A stretch of 8,838 nucleotides of DNA, taken from positions 1-8,838 of the forward strand of contig CAKOVX010000018.1 of NCBI GenBank assembly GCA_934122155.1, written 5' to 3'. The translations under genes and the position numbers were made by a program. Below the pieces are notes generated by a model, which saw only the letters and a list, made by a program, of their open reading frames with translations, searched no databases and was not told where the DNA came from. Every line of letters begins with the position of its first letter. Positions within the stretch are counted from its first letter, which is position 1. Origin of the DNA: an uncultured Clostridia bacterium (GTDB lineage: Bacteria; Bacillota; Clostridia; TANB77; CAG-508). Shown in pieces: positions 1-5,885 of the stretch.

Positions 1-80
1 TTTTCTTATATTATCCTTTTTGGTTTGCTTGGAATATTGAACCGCTTATTTTTCAATAAAATAAATTTTCAAAACAGATA

Positions 81-140
81 AATTACAATAAGTAGGGCTG
101 ATAGTTAGTTGAAGTTATCAGTTCTTTATTATATAATATG
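81..140 (+). promoter_or_regulatory. sigma-A type promoter with symmetric element, copy 1
   Basis: The -35 box TTGAAG (109-114) and -10 box TATAAT (132-137) are 17 bp apart, about 70 bp before the start codon at 207. An imperfect inverted repeat (98-106 with 113-121, nine positions, two as G-T) surrounds the -35 box, and the core CTGATA/TATCAG is perfect. A block starting AATTACAATA and containing TAGGGC lies upstream. The same arrangement recurs at 864-921. The promoter boxes are seen directly; an operator role is inferred. Confidence 0.7.
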
Positions 141-206
141 AATTGTAAAAATAGTAATTTTTAGTTCAGGTTGACTTATAAAAGAAAAGGTAAAAGGGTG
201 GTTGTT

Positions 207-857
207 ATGAAAAAAAGTTTAAAAGTAATTGGAATTGTTTTAGGCGTTATAGTTATTTTAGGAATTGTATTTTTTGTAGTTGATTATAATAGAGTACAAA
301 AACAAGAAAAACCTATTTTCTGCATACAAAATCCAGCAGGAATTATAAATGATGGAGGTACAGTAGAATATTTTGGATTAGGTTATAAAGTTATTGACTT
401 TCATACCATTGCAGGATTTGATGATATCAAAATTGGTACTTGGTTTATGGATTATAATGACTTTAATGAAGAAATGAAAGTATATGAGGAAAAATATGAA
501 GAAGAATTAAATAAAAATAAGGAATATGTAATTAATTTATTTGAGTTAAAAGAAATATCAAGTATAACAATAGATACTTTAGCTCAATATGATAATAAAA
601 AAGAGTTCAAAGATAAAGAATCAATAGAAGAAATTTATGAGGTTTTTGCAGATAAAAAAACTAATGTAGAAAGTGTAAATGATATTCCAGTTAACCCTGA
701 TATATTATATTTTGTCAAATTTAAAAATGAGTCTGGAAATTATAAATCAGCTTATATTTATAAAAAAGGCAATCAATATTATATTGAGCAACCTTATAAT
801 GGTATTTATCAGATAACTGAAGATGAATATACAAAGATAGAGGAAGCTGTTAAGTAA
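207..857 (+). CDS. membrane-anchored extracellular protein, DxNRV family member 1
   Basis: The 216-residue protein has one N-terminal transmembrane helix (about 6-25), then a juxtamembrane motif D26-Y-N-R29 with PIF at 36-38 and YFGLGYKV at 55-62, and a mostly acidic and lysine-rich extracellular domain of about 150 residues. The ATG at 207 is chosen over the in-frame TTG at 171 because AGGGTGG lies just before it and the product then starts MKKS plus hydrophobic helix. The motif recurs in the proteins at 2375 and 3342, so the three are probably paralogues. I have an impression of similar hypothetical proteins in Clostridia but know no function. A promoter lies at 109-137; no terminator follows, only the promoter of the next gene. 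Secretion as a cleaved protein is unlikely: I see no signal peptidase site or lipobox. Confidence 0.85.
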   Translation: MKKSLKVIGIVLGVIVILGIVFFVVDYNRVQKQEKPIFCIQNPAGIINDGGTVEYFGLGYKVIDFHTIAGFDDIKIGTWFMDYNDFNEEMKVYEEKYEEELNKNKEYVINLFELKEISSITIDTLAQYDNKKEFKDKESIEEIYEVFADKKTNVESVNDIPVNPDILYFVKFKNESGNYKSAYIYKKGNQYYIEQPYNGIYQITEDEYTKIEEAVK

Positions 858-863
858 TATACA

Positions 864-921
864 AATTACAATAGATAGGGCAGGTAATTAGTTGAAAATT
901 ATCTGTAATTTGTGATATAAT
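864..921 (+). promoter_or_regulatory. sigma-A type promoter with symmetric element, copy 2
   Basis: The -35 box TTGAAA (892-897) and extended -10 TGATATAAT (TATAAT at 916-921) are 18 bp apart, 33 bp before the start codon at 955. The inverted repeat CAGGTAATT (881-889) and AATTATCTG (897-905) surrounds the -35 box. It pairs at nine positions, one of them G-T, around the loop AGTTGAA. It is homologous to the element before the gene at 207. Confidence 0.75.
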
Positions 922-954
922 GCAAACAATAATTAGTAAATTGTAGAGGTAGTT

Positions 955-1350
955 ATGGAAAAGAAAGTTATATTAACAATAATATTTATTATTAGTTTAT
1001 TGCCGATGTTATTAAATCAATATGGAGGACTGAAAGGTGTTCAAGAGATTACTGGTTTAATAAATTTGTTTAACCCAATAGGTATTATATCGGTATTATT
1101 ATTTATTATAGGTGTATGGGTAACATTTAAAAACAAAAAGATAAATAAAATTTTAGGTGGATTAGGAGTAGTAGGAATAGTAATTTCAGAAATATATAAA
1201 TTTTTTACTTGGTACATAACGAATATAACAGGAGAAATGAGCATACAAAACAGCATTAACTTTGCTTTCCCTGAATTTTATATAGGACTAGCAATATCTT
1301 TAATAATGGTTGTTGCTTATTTTGTTATTGATAAATTTATAAAAGAATAA
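955..1350 (+). CDS. small polytopic membrane protein of unknown function
   Basis: The 131-residue product is very hydrophobic, with about four transmembrane helices: residues 3-22, 41-58, 66-88 and 108-127. Only short loops and a C-terminal DKFIKE tail lie outside the membrane. AGAGGTAG at 945-952 supports the ATG. I do not recognise a family; nothing suggests a catalytic residue or a transporter signature. The gene has its own promoter, a duplicate of the one driving the anchored protein upstream, and ends about 45 bp before a strong terminator, so it is probably monocistronic. Shared promoter architecture suggests co-regulation with the gene at 207. Confidence 0.75.
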   Translation: MEKKVILTIIFIISLLPMLLNQYGGLKGVQEITGLINLFNPIGIISVLLFIIGVWVTFKNKKINKILGGLGVVGIVISEIYKFFTWYITNITGEMSIQNSINFAFPEFYIGLAISLIMVVAYFVIDKFIKE

Positions 1351-1393
1351 CAACGTACAATTAGTGTATAGTAGTAAAATAGTAATTTGAATG

Positions 1394-1429
1394 AAAGATT
1401 AGATGTAAAAGTCTAATCTTTATTTTTTT
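1394..1429 (+). terminator. Rho-independent terminator
   Basis: A perfect 10-bp stem (AAAGATTAGA at 1394-1403 with TCTAATCTTT at 1412-1421), an 8-nt loop and a run of seven T residues follow the gene at 955. It separates that gene from the sigma factor operon. Confidence 0.9.
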
Positions 1430-1473
1430 CGTAAAGTATGGTATAAATATAAGCAGTGGAAAGGATAACTAAA

Positions 1474-2352
1474 ATGGAGAAAATAAATGTTGAAGAATTA
1501 AGAGAATTGTTTATAGAAATAAAATATGGCAATAATATAGCCTTTGAAAAACTATATAAAAACTATAAAAATTTAGTATATAAGATTGCATACAGCATAT
1601 TAAAAAATTCATACGATTCTGACGATATAGTGCAAATTGTATTTGAAAAGATATATTCTATTGATAAAGATAAGTTACCCACTCGTAATGAATCTAGTTG
1701 GTTATATTCTGTTACTAAAAATGAAACAATAAATTATTTAAATAAAAAGAAAAATCATATTGAACTTGAAGAAATATATGAACTTGAAGATAATAATAAT
1801 GAAATAAATGAACTAATAAATAAGGATAGTTATAATAGATTAATTGGTAAATTAAATGAAAATGAAAAAGAAATTATTTCGTTAAAAATACTATCAAATT
1901 TATCATTTAAAGAAATTGCGAAATTACTAAATAAACCAACAGGAACTATAAAATGGATATATTATAAATCAATAAATACTTTAAAATTATTATTAAGTAA
2001 TTTAGCAATGTTTATTATTTCATTTATATCAAGTTGTTTTGCAATGAAAAATAGGAAAAAGCTATCTCCAAAACTTAATGTGAATGAAAGTAATCAAACA
2101 AAAGAAGAGATAAAAGATGAAATAACAGAAGATAAAGAGCTTTTGCAAGACAATAAAAAAAGTACAAAAACAAATGATAAGAGTTCTCAGATGCAAGAAA
2201 GTGTAATTGAAGAAGTACCAAATATAAGCAACAATTACTTAAGTATAAGTTTAATTGGAGTATCAACAATATTTTTTATACTAACTATAATTTTTTCAAT
2301 TATTTTTACAAAACACCAACTAAAACGAAAGAAAAAATTGTCTAAAAAATAG
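1474..2352 (+). CDS. ECF-like sigma factor with C-terminal membrane anchor
   Basis: The 292-residue protein has sigma-70 region 2 at about 22-93 (signature DDIVQIVFEKIY at 50-61, then SSWLYSVTKNETINYLNKKK at 74-93) and sigma-70 region 4 at about 125-173 (LSFKEIAKLLNKPTGTIKW helix-turn-helix). Unlike ordinary ECF factors of 160-200 residues, it continues with a hydrophobic segment (174-190), a charged linker of about 65 residues rich in Lys, Glu, Asn and Gln, a clear transmembrane helix (255-279) and a basic tail (KHQLKRKKKLSKK). With the sigma domains in the cytoplasm and the tail inside, the linker should be extracellular; the basic KNRKK after the first segment argues weakly against this. 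The ATG at 1474 is preferred to the in-frame GTG at 1456 because AAGGA lies 8 nt before it. It heads an operon with the next two membrane proteins. No separate anti-sigma gene is seen. Confidence 0.88.
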   Translation: MEKINVEELRELFIEIKYGNNIAFEKLYKNYKNLVYKIAYSILKNSYDSDDIVQIVFEKIYSIDKDKLPTRNESSWLYSVTKNETINYLNKKKNHIELEEIYELEDNNNEINELINKDSYNRLIGKLNENEKEIISLKILSNLSFKEIAKLLNKPTGTIKWIYYKSINTLKLLLSNLAMFIISFISSCFAMKNRKKLSPKLNVNESNQTKEEIKDEITEDKELLQDNKKSTKTNDKSSQMQESVIEEVPNISNNYLSISLIGVSTIFFILTIIFSIIFTKHQLKRKKKLSKK

Positions 2353-2374
2353 AAAGGTTAAAAAGGTGGTATGT

Positions 2375-3307
2375 ATGAATAAAAGTATTTTCAAATGGAT
2401 AATTGTAGTTATAGCTATATTAGCAATTATAATTGGAATTATGTATTTAATTGATTTTAATAGAATGAAAAATGGAGAAGAAGTTATATTTAGCACGTGG
2501 GGAACAAAATATGCACCTGTATTGGCAATAAGACAAAACAACAATGTGGTTAGTGAAAAATATCAAAAATATTCTAAAACAATAAATAATGTTCATTTAG
2601 AATTGAATATTCCAAATGAGTGGAAGTATAAAGAAGTACAAAAAAACGAAGATGAGAGTTCTTATGAGTATGCTTTAAAATTATACAAAAATAGTGAAGA
2701 ACAATATGCAATGCTATATATTTATAATAATCAATTTGGCGTTTGTGGTACAGGAAGAACATCAAAAAATATAACCTTAAATAACGGAAATGAAGCGACT
2801 GTCGGATATTATGATGGAAATAAAAATTGGAGCGATATTTCGTTTTATAGTATGAATAAAAATATGGCAGTTATTAATTATGGATTAATAGATAATGATG
2901 CAGAAGAAGTAATTGAATTTATAAAAACTATAAATATTGTTTACTTATCAACGGAAAATAGTAATAAAAAACCAGAAAATGTAACTATTGAAGTATTAGA
3001 AAATACAATAACAAACAAAGCAGCAGAAATATTAATTACAGATAATAATAAAAATCAATATGGCTGGGGAGTTGAATTTAGAGTACAACAAAAAATAGAT
3101 GGAAAATGGAAAGAACTAAATTATATATCAGATGATTTGGCTTGGATTGAAATTGCTTATGAATTAGATAAAAATAACCAAGTAAAAATGAAAGTTGATT
3201 TTGAAAAATACTATGGAATATTAAAGAGGGGAATTTATAGAATAGTAAAACCAGTTTATGATAATGGATATATAGATTTGTATTCAAATGAGTTTGAAAT
3301 TAAATAA
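2375..3307 (+). CDS. membrane-anchored protein with Ig-like domain, DxNRM family member 2
   Basis: The 310-residue protein has one N-terminal transmembrane helix (about 8-26), the juxtamembrane motif D27-F-N-R30-M with VIFSTWG (37-43), a central beta-rich domain (about 66-190) and a C-terminal domain (about 200-310). The latter resembles the bacterial Ig-like Big_14 type: it ends with YYGILKRGIYRIVKPV and SNEFEIK, and has the IDGKWKEL element. The central domain, opening ...LELNIPNEWKY and closing EFIKTINI, is reminiscent of PsbP-like or DcrB-like extracytoplasmic domains; that is a guess. The ATG at 2375 follows AGGTGG by 5 nt; the ATG at 2371 is out of frame and stops after three codons. 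The gene lies 22 bp after the sigma gene, so they are co-transcribed. An extracellular sensor or partner of the tethered sigma is the natural inference. Confidence 0.85.
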   Translation: MNKSIFKWIIVVIAILAIIIGIMYLIDFNRMKNGEEVIFSTWGTKYAPVLAIRQNNNVVSEKYQKYSKTINNVHLELNIPNEWKYKEVQKNEDESSYEYALKLYKNSEEQYAMLYIYNNQFGVCGTGRTSKNITLNNGNEATVGYYDGNKNWSDISFYSMNKNMAVINYGLIDNDAEEVIEFIKTINIVYLSTENSNKKPENVTIEVLENTITNKAAEILITDNNKNQYGWGVEFRVQQKIDGKWKELNYISDDLAWIEIAYELDKNNQVKMKVDFEKYYGILKRGIYRIVKPVYDNGYIDLYSNEFEIK

Positions 3308-3341
3308 AGTATCAAAAGTAATAATTTAGAAAGGAAAAAAT

Positions 3342-3665
3342 ATGTTAGGAATTTTTATTTTATTAATTATAGCAATGTTGCTAGTAGTTAAGTTTTGCAA
3401 GAAAACATTAAAAATTGTATTATCTATTATAATTGTTTTAATTTCATTATATTGTATTATAATATCTGTTGATATGAATAGAGTACATAGCTTTAGAGAA
3501 CCTATATTTGCTACAATTAAGCAAGAGGATGATTTGACTATGAAAACAAAAATATATCAAGGTTTAGGTTATGAGGTCAAAATGGTTAAAGATGTAACAA
3601 AGGATAAAATAATAAAAATAGAAATGTATATGTTTGATAAAGTAATTGCAGGAGCTGTAGAGTAA
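3342..3665 (+). CDS. small two-helix membrane protein, DxNRV family member 3
   Basis: The 107-residue protein has two hydrophobic segments (about 2-17 and 24-42) separated by KFCKK. A short extracellular tail then starts D44-M-N-R47-V with EPIF at 53-56 and YQGLGYEVK at 72-80. Both elements match the protein at 207 (VDYNRV...KPIF...YFGLGYKV), so this looks like a shortened paralogue with an extra N-terminal helix. AGAAAGGA lies 6 nt before the ATG. It is 34 bp after the upstream gene and is the last gene of the sigma operon, ending 32 bp before a terminator. The function is unknown. Confidence 0.75.
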   Translation: MLGIFILLIIAMLLVVKFCKKTLKIVLSIIIVLISLYCIIISVDMNRVHSFREPIFATIKQEDDLTMKTKIYQGLGYEVKMVKDVTKDKIIKIEMYMFDKVIAGAVE

Positions 3666-3697
3666 AAAGCTATACAATTATATTTTGAAAGTAAAAC

Positions 3698-3734
3698 AAA
3701 AGTACAGCTCAAGGTATTGAACTGTACTTTTTTT
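3698..3734. terminator. bidirectional Rho-independent terminator
   Basis: AAAAGTACAG (3698-3707) pairs with CTGTACTTTT (3722-3731), and the stem continues after one mismatch with TCAA/TTGA around GGTA. T residues follow on the plus strand (3728-3734) and A residues precede it, giving a T-rich tail on the minus strand. It lies between convergent genes: it ends the sigma operon and, 2 bp beyond the TAA at 3733-3735, the response regulator. Confidence 0.88.
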
Positions 3735-4452
3735 ACAAATTATTTCTATTTATATATTCTAGCATTAGCTCAATGAATTGTTTAGGACTAATTCTATTGG
3801 TTAGATCGTGATACGGAAAAAATGTATTTAAATGTTCTCTCTTAACATATTTGCTCATAGTTTTCAAAGAGCTTTCAATACTCCATTGGATATTTTTTTC
3901 AGATACATTATACTTATGAGACAAAATAACACAGAGACACTTAAAGTTATCTAATAAATTTTCATTATCGTAGCAAAGAGTTATTGCATCCAACAAATAC
4001 AAGCCACCTTTTGAAAAATGATTTAAATGTAATTTTGAAAATACCATTTTTATATCATTTATATTTAAAACAGGTTTACTATTAAATTTTGCAACATCAT
4101 ATATTTCTTGTATTAGAAAATCAAAATTTACAGGTTTAGGAATCAAGTTATATATTTTTTTTAATTCTCTAAATTTAATTTGTTCTTGTGCTTTCCCTGA
4201 TACAATTAAAATATTTCTCTTTTCATTTTCTTCTGGCAATGCGGATAAATTGTTAGCAACATCTGCACCACTCATTTTAGGCATTTCTAAGTCTAGCAAT
4301 AATACATCAGGTTTATTTATTAAATAGGAATTATAAGCTTCCTCACCATCCATAGCTATACCACAAAGGGCGATATCTTTTTCTTTTGTAAGAATTGTTG
4401 AACAAGATGTAATCCAATCTGCATTATCATCAGCGATCATAACTCTAACCAT
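3733..4452 (-). CDS. Spo0A-like response regulator
   Basis: The 239-residue protein has an intact receiver domain (1-120): acidic pair D8-D9, phosphoacceptor D54 in LLLDLEMPKMSG, S85 and K106-P. All residues needed for Asp phosphorylation are therefore present. The C-terminal domain (about 130-236) resembles the Spo0A DNA-binding domain: LHLNHFSKGGLYLLDAI, then SHKYNVSEKNIQWSIESSLK around the recognition helix, and ISPKQFIELMLEYI. It is diverged from true Spo0A and is better called Spo0A-like than spo0A itself. GGAGGA lies 8 nt before the ATG and a good promoter lies just upstream. No histidine kinase is adjacent, so it is an orphan regulator. Its target is unknown; the divergent intergenic region, the mobile element or sporulation genes are all possible. 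Confidence 0.88.
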   Translation of the reverse strand: MVRVMIADDNADWITSCSTILTKEKDIALCGIAMDGEEAYNSYLINKPDVLLLDLEMPKMSGADVANNLSALPEENEKRNILIVSGKAQEQIKFRELKKIYNLIPKPVNFDFLIQEIYDVAKFNSKPVLNINDIKMVFSKLHLNHFSKGGLYLLDAITLCYDNENLLDNFKCLCVILSHKYNVSEKNIQWSIESSLKTMSKYVKREHLNTFFPYHDLTNRISPKQFIELMLEYINRNNL

Positions 4453-4482
4453 ATAAGATATCCTCCAATTTTAATTGCCTAA

Positions 4483-4511
4483 ATTATATCACGAAAACGC
4501 CTGAAATTCAA
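4483..4511 (-). promoter_or_regulatory. promoter of the response regulator gene
   Basis: On the minus strand the -35 box TTGAAT (4511-4506) and the extended -10 TGATATAAT (TATAAT at 4488-4483) are exactly 17 bp apart. They lie 31 bp before the start codon, with the ribosome binding site GGAGGA at 4466-4461 between. Confidence 0.8.
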
Positions 4512-4570
4512 TAAAATCAACAATATTTATGCCAAAAAGTCAGTTAAAAAAAAGTAAGATTATGGAAACT

Positions 4571-4610
4571 TTATACCGATTTTTTCCGATTTAATCCAAT
4601 ATGCACCAAT
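4571..4610. repeat. four 10-bp-phased CCRAT direct repeats
   Basis: Four consecutive 10-mers end in ACCGAT, TCCGAT, TCCAAT and ACCAAT, so CC-R-AT recurs at exactly one helical turn. The array lies about 60-100 bp upstream of the response regulator promoter. It could be a multi-site operator; this is inference. Confidence 0.4.
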
Positions 4611-4652
4611 TATTCGATAAAATACCTTAAAAAATGATAGTATTCCCATAGG

Positions 4653-4741
4653 ACAATAGTCCGAAATAAGGGAAGTATTACCTATGATATGAATAACAAA
4701 CATAAGATAATATTTATAAATACTATATTTCAGACTATTGT
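4653..4741. repeat. long-range inverted repeat (16-bp arms, 57-bp loop)
   Basis: Positions 4653-4668 pair with 4726-4741 at 15 of 16 positions; the only mismatch is C4662 against A4732. Inside, AGTATT (4674-4679) can pair with AATACT (4719-4724), extending the stem. The left arm can instead form a local GGACaataGTCC hairpin (4651-4662), and CATAGG (4647-4652) can pair with CCTATG (4681-4686), so alternative folds exist. It ends 5 bp before a strong ribosome binding site. Confidence 0.6.
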
Positions 4742-4858
4742 GTATTAGGAGGATTTTATTTATGGATGGATAAAAATTTTATTAATTAAATAATTAACAA
4801 TGGAATATAACTTCCTTTGTTTTGGACATTGTTCAATTTTTATGATTGGAGAATGTTT

Positions 4859-5293
4859 ATGGAAAGGAAGAATTATTTAATAGAAGGATTATCAAAAGAT
4901 GAAACAGCATATTTAAAAAGTATTATTGTAAATACAAGAAAGAGGTATATAAAGGATAACTATAGCTATATCAATAATCAATGTGTGAGTATGGAAGAAG
5001 TAGAAGAAATTGAGGGAGAATCTGTGCTTGATTTAATTATTAATAAATGTGAAGATGAGATTAAGTCTGCTGTTGAGTTTGAAAAAGTTATTTCTGATAG
5101 TAAATTGTATTATGCAATAAAAGCATTGTCTTTGAGAGAGAAGATGGTGCTTTTTTCTTTGTATAAGGAAAATAAGAGTATTAATATGATTGCAATGGAA
5201 ATGAATTTAGAAAGAACTACTATATGGAGAATTAAGGCAATAGCACTAGACAAAATAATGAAATATCTTATAGGAGGAAAGAGAGATGTTTAA
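4859..5293 (+). CDS. sigma-70 region 4-like regulator (Tn916 Orf7-type)
   Basis: The 144-residue protein has a poorly conserved N-terminal half and a sigma-70 region 4 type helix-turn-helix at about 81-137 (ALSLREKMVLFSLYKENKSI, then MIAMEMNLERTTIWRIKAIA). It has no region 2, so it cannot bind core polymerase like a full sigma factor; Tn916 Orf7 and the SigO half of Bacillus SigO-RsoA are the comparisons. The ATG at 4859 follows GGAGA by 6 nt; the ATG at 4853 is too close to that site and the TTG at 4817 has none. The frame overlaps the next gene by 8 bp, which indicates translational coupling. It probably directs transcription of the element genes downstream. Confidence 0.82.
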   Translation: MERKNYLIEGLSKDETAYLKSIIVNTRKRYIKDNYSYINNQCVSMEEVEEIEGESVLDLIINKCEDEIKSAVEFEKVISDSKLYYAIKALSLREKMVLFSLYKENKSINMIAMEMNLERTTIWRIKAIALDKIMKYLIGGKRDV

Positions 5294-5453
5294 TGATTTT
5301 AGTTTATCAGATGAGGAAATTCTAAAGATAATAGAAGAGTACAAGCCTTTAATATTAAGTAGATCAAAGATAAATTTTAAGTTTGATGAAGACCTATACC
5401 AAGAAATAATGATTGTTATATTTAAAAAACTTTCAGAAAATCGAAAAAAATAA
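5286..5453 (+). CDS. small region 2-like partner of the split sigma (Tn916 Orf8/HTH_16-like)
   Basis: The 55-residue product begins MFNDFSLSDEEILKIIEEYK and continues PLILSRSKINFKFDEDLYQE before a short IMIVIFKKL helix. This E-E-Y-K-P-L-I ... D-L-Y-Q-E pattern matches the N-terminal helices of sigma region 2 as found in Tn916 Orf8-type and RsoA-type proteins. Its ATG overlaps the end of the preceding gene by 8 bp, and AGGAGG (5273-5278) inside that gene serves it. It is short even for this family (usually 65-80 residues), ending in ENRKK with a homopolymeric A stretch, so a natural truncation is possible. It is likely to form a two-protein sigma factor with the upstream gene product. Confidence 0.7.
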   Translation: MFNDFSLSDEEILKIIEEYKPLILSRSKINFKFDEDLYQEIMIVIFKKLSENRKK

Positions 5454-5461
5454 AAAAATTT

Positions 5462-5513
5462 TCAAAATTTGCAACATCGACAAAAATTTTTGACTTCATA
5501 TGGGTAGATAAAA
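5462..5513 (+). promoter_or_regulatory. candidate promoter/operator of the small-gene operon
   Basis: The 76-bp gap before the next gene holds a perfect 12-bp palindrome CAAAAATTTTTG (5481-5492), followed by GACTTCATATGGGTAGAT (5492-5509), just before the AAAGGAGGTG ribosome binding site. No good sigma-A -35/-10 pair with normal spacing is present. The position directly after the split sigma genes suggests a promoter used by that factor; this is inference. Confidence 0.35.
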
Positions 5514-5529
5514 AAAGGAGGTGTACAAT

Positions 5530-5727
5530 ATGGAGTCAAAAACACAAGAACTTATGGACATCGATTCAGCAATTGCTTATGCTCAATTAGCAGTACATAC
5601 TTTGCAGAATAGTGCAACAGAGGTAAATGCAAAAGAACTGCGAAGTGAAATTAAAATGTTGCATTTAAAGTTTGGAACATCAGAAGTCAAGAGATTGGCA
5701 AATATTATTGTAAAGGGGAAAAAATAA
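5530..5727 (+). CDS. small conserved-looking element protein of unknown function
   Basis: The 65-residue soluble protein is predicted to be mostly alpha-helical (DIDSAIAYAQLAVHTLQNSA; then ELRSEIKMLHLKFGTSEVKR) and ends in a basic NIIVKGKK. No membrane segment or known motif is seen. The ATG at 5530 follows the near-ideal site AAAGGAGGTG by 6-8 nt and is preferred to the in-frame GTG at 5521, which lies inside that site. It is the first gene after the split sigma pair and is translationally coupled (TAATG) to the next. The strong ribosome binding site suggests high expression. The function is unknown. Confidence 0.72.
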   Translation: MESKTQELMDIDSAIAYAQLAVHTLQNSATEVNAKELRSEIKMLHLKFGTSEVKRLANIIVKGKK

Positions 5728-5885
5728 TGTGCTATGCAATTCTAATTATTTTACTAATTATCTCCTTTACAATAATAGAGTATTTAACACATAGAAGAAA
5801 AAGGAAATATAAAAAAGTAAAACCTTTAAGTAAAATGAGTAAAAAAGAATTCAAAAAAGCTATGAAAGATTTAGAAATTAAGTAG
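5727..5885 (+). CDS. small single-pass membrane protein
   Basis: The 52-residue product has an N-terminal transmembrane helix (about 3-20, AILIILLIISFTIIEYL) followed by a very basic cytoplasmic tail (HRRKRKYKKVK, then MSKKEFKKAMKDLEIK). Its ATG overlaps the TAA of the previous gene (TAATG), with AAGGGG 8 nt upstream, so the two are translated together. I do not recognise a family. The topology, with the basic tail in the cytoplasm, is similar to many short accessory peptides of integrative elements. Confidence 0.65.
   Translation: MCYAILIILLIISFTIIEYLTHRRKRKYKKVKPLSKMSKKEFKKAMKDLEIK

Larger units (their letters stand above)
4512..4858. other. gene-free intergenic stretch upstream of the split sigma pair
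   Basis: This stretch has no open frame of useful size with a ribosome binding site. It contains four CCRAT repeats at a 10-bp period (4571-4610), a long-range inverted repeat (4653-4741) and a strong AGGAGGA ribosome binding site (4747-4753). The latter sits 8 nt before ATG-GAT-GGA-TAA (4762-4773), a three-codon frame. I could not find a convincing plus-strand promoter. It lies between an orphan regulator and the mobile-element genes, so it may contain regulatory sites or an element junction. Confidence 0.55.

Noticed and set aside
35..58. TATTGAA/TTCAATA hairpin as a terminator of an upstream gene.
   Set aside because: The stem is only 7 bp and AT-rich, with no T tract on either strand.
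1423..1447. A promoter for the sigma operon using TATAAA at 1442-1447.
   Set aside because: The only -35 at suitable spacing lies in the T tract of the terminator and does not match TTGACA; another sigma or read-through may drive the operon.
4800..4880. A 26-codon frame (ATG at 4800) overlapping the start of the region-4-like gene, possibly a leader peptide.
   Set aside because: There is no ribosome binding site before it, and its composition looks like out-of-frame reading.
5476..5482. ATCGACA as a Spo0A-type box upstream of the gene at 5530.
   Set aside because: It is a single 6-of-7 match to a 7-bp motif in AT-rich DNA, which is expected by chance.
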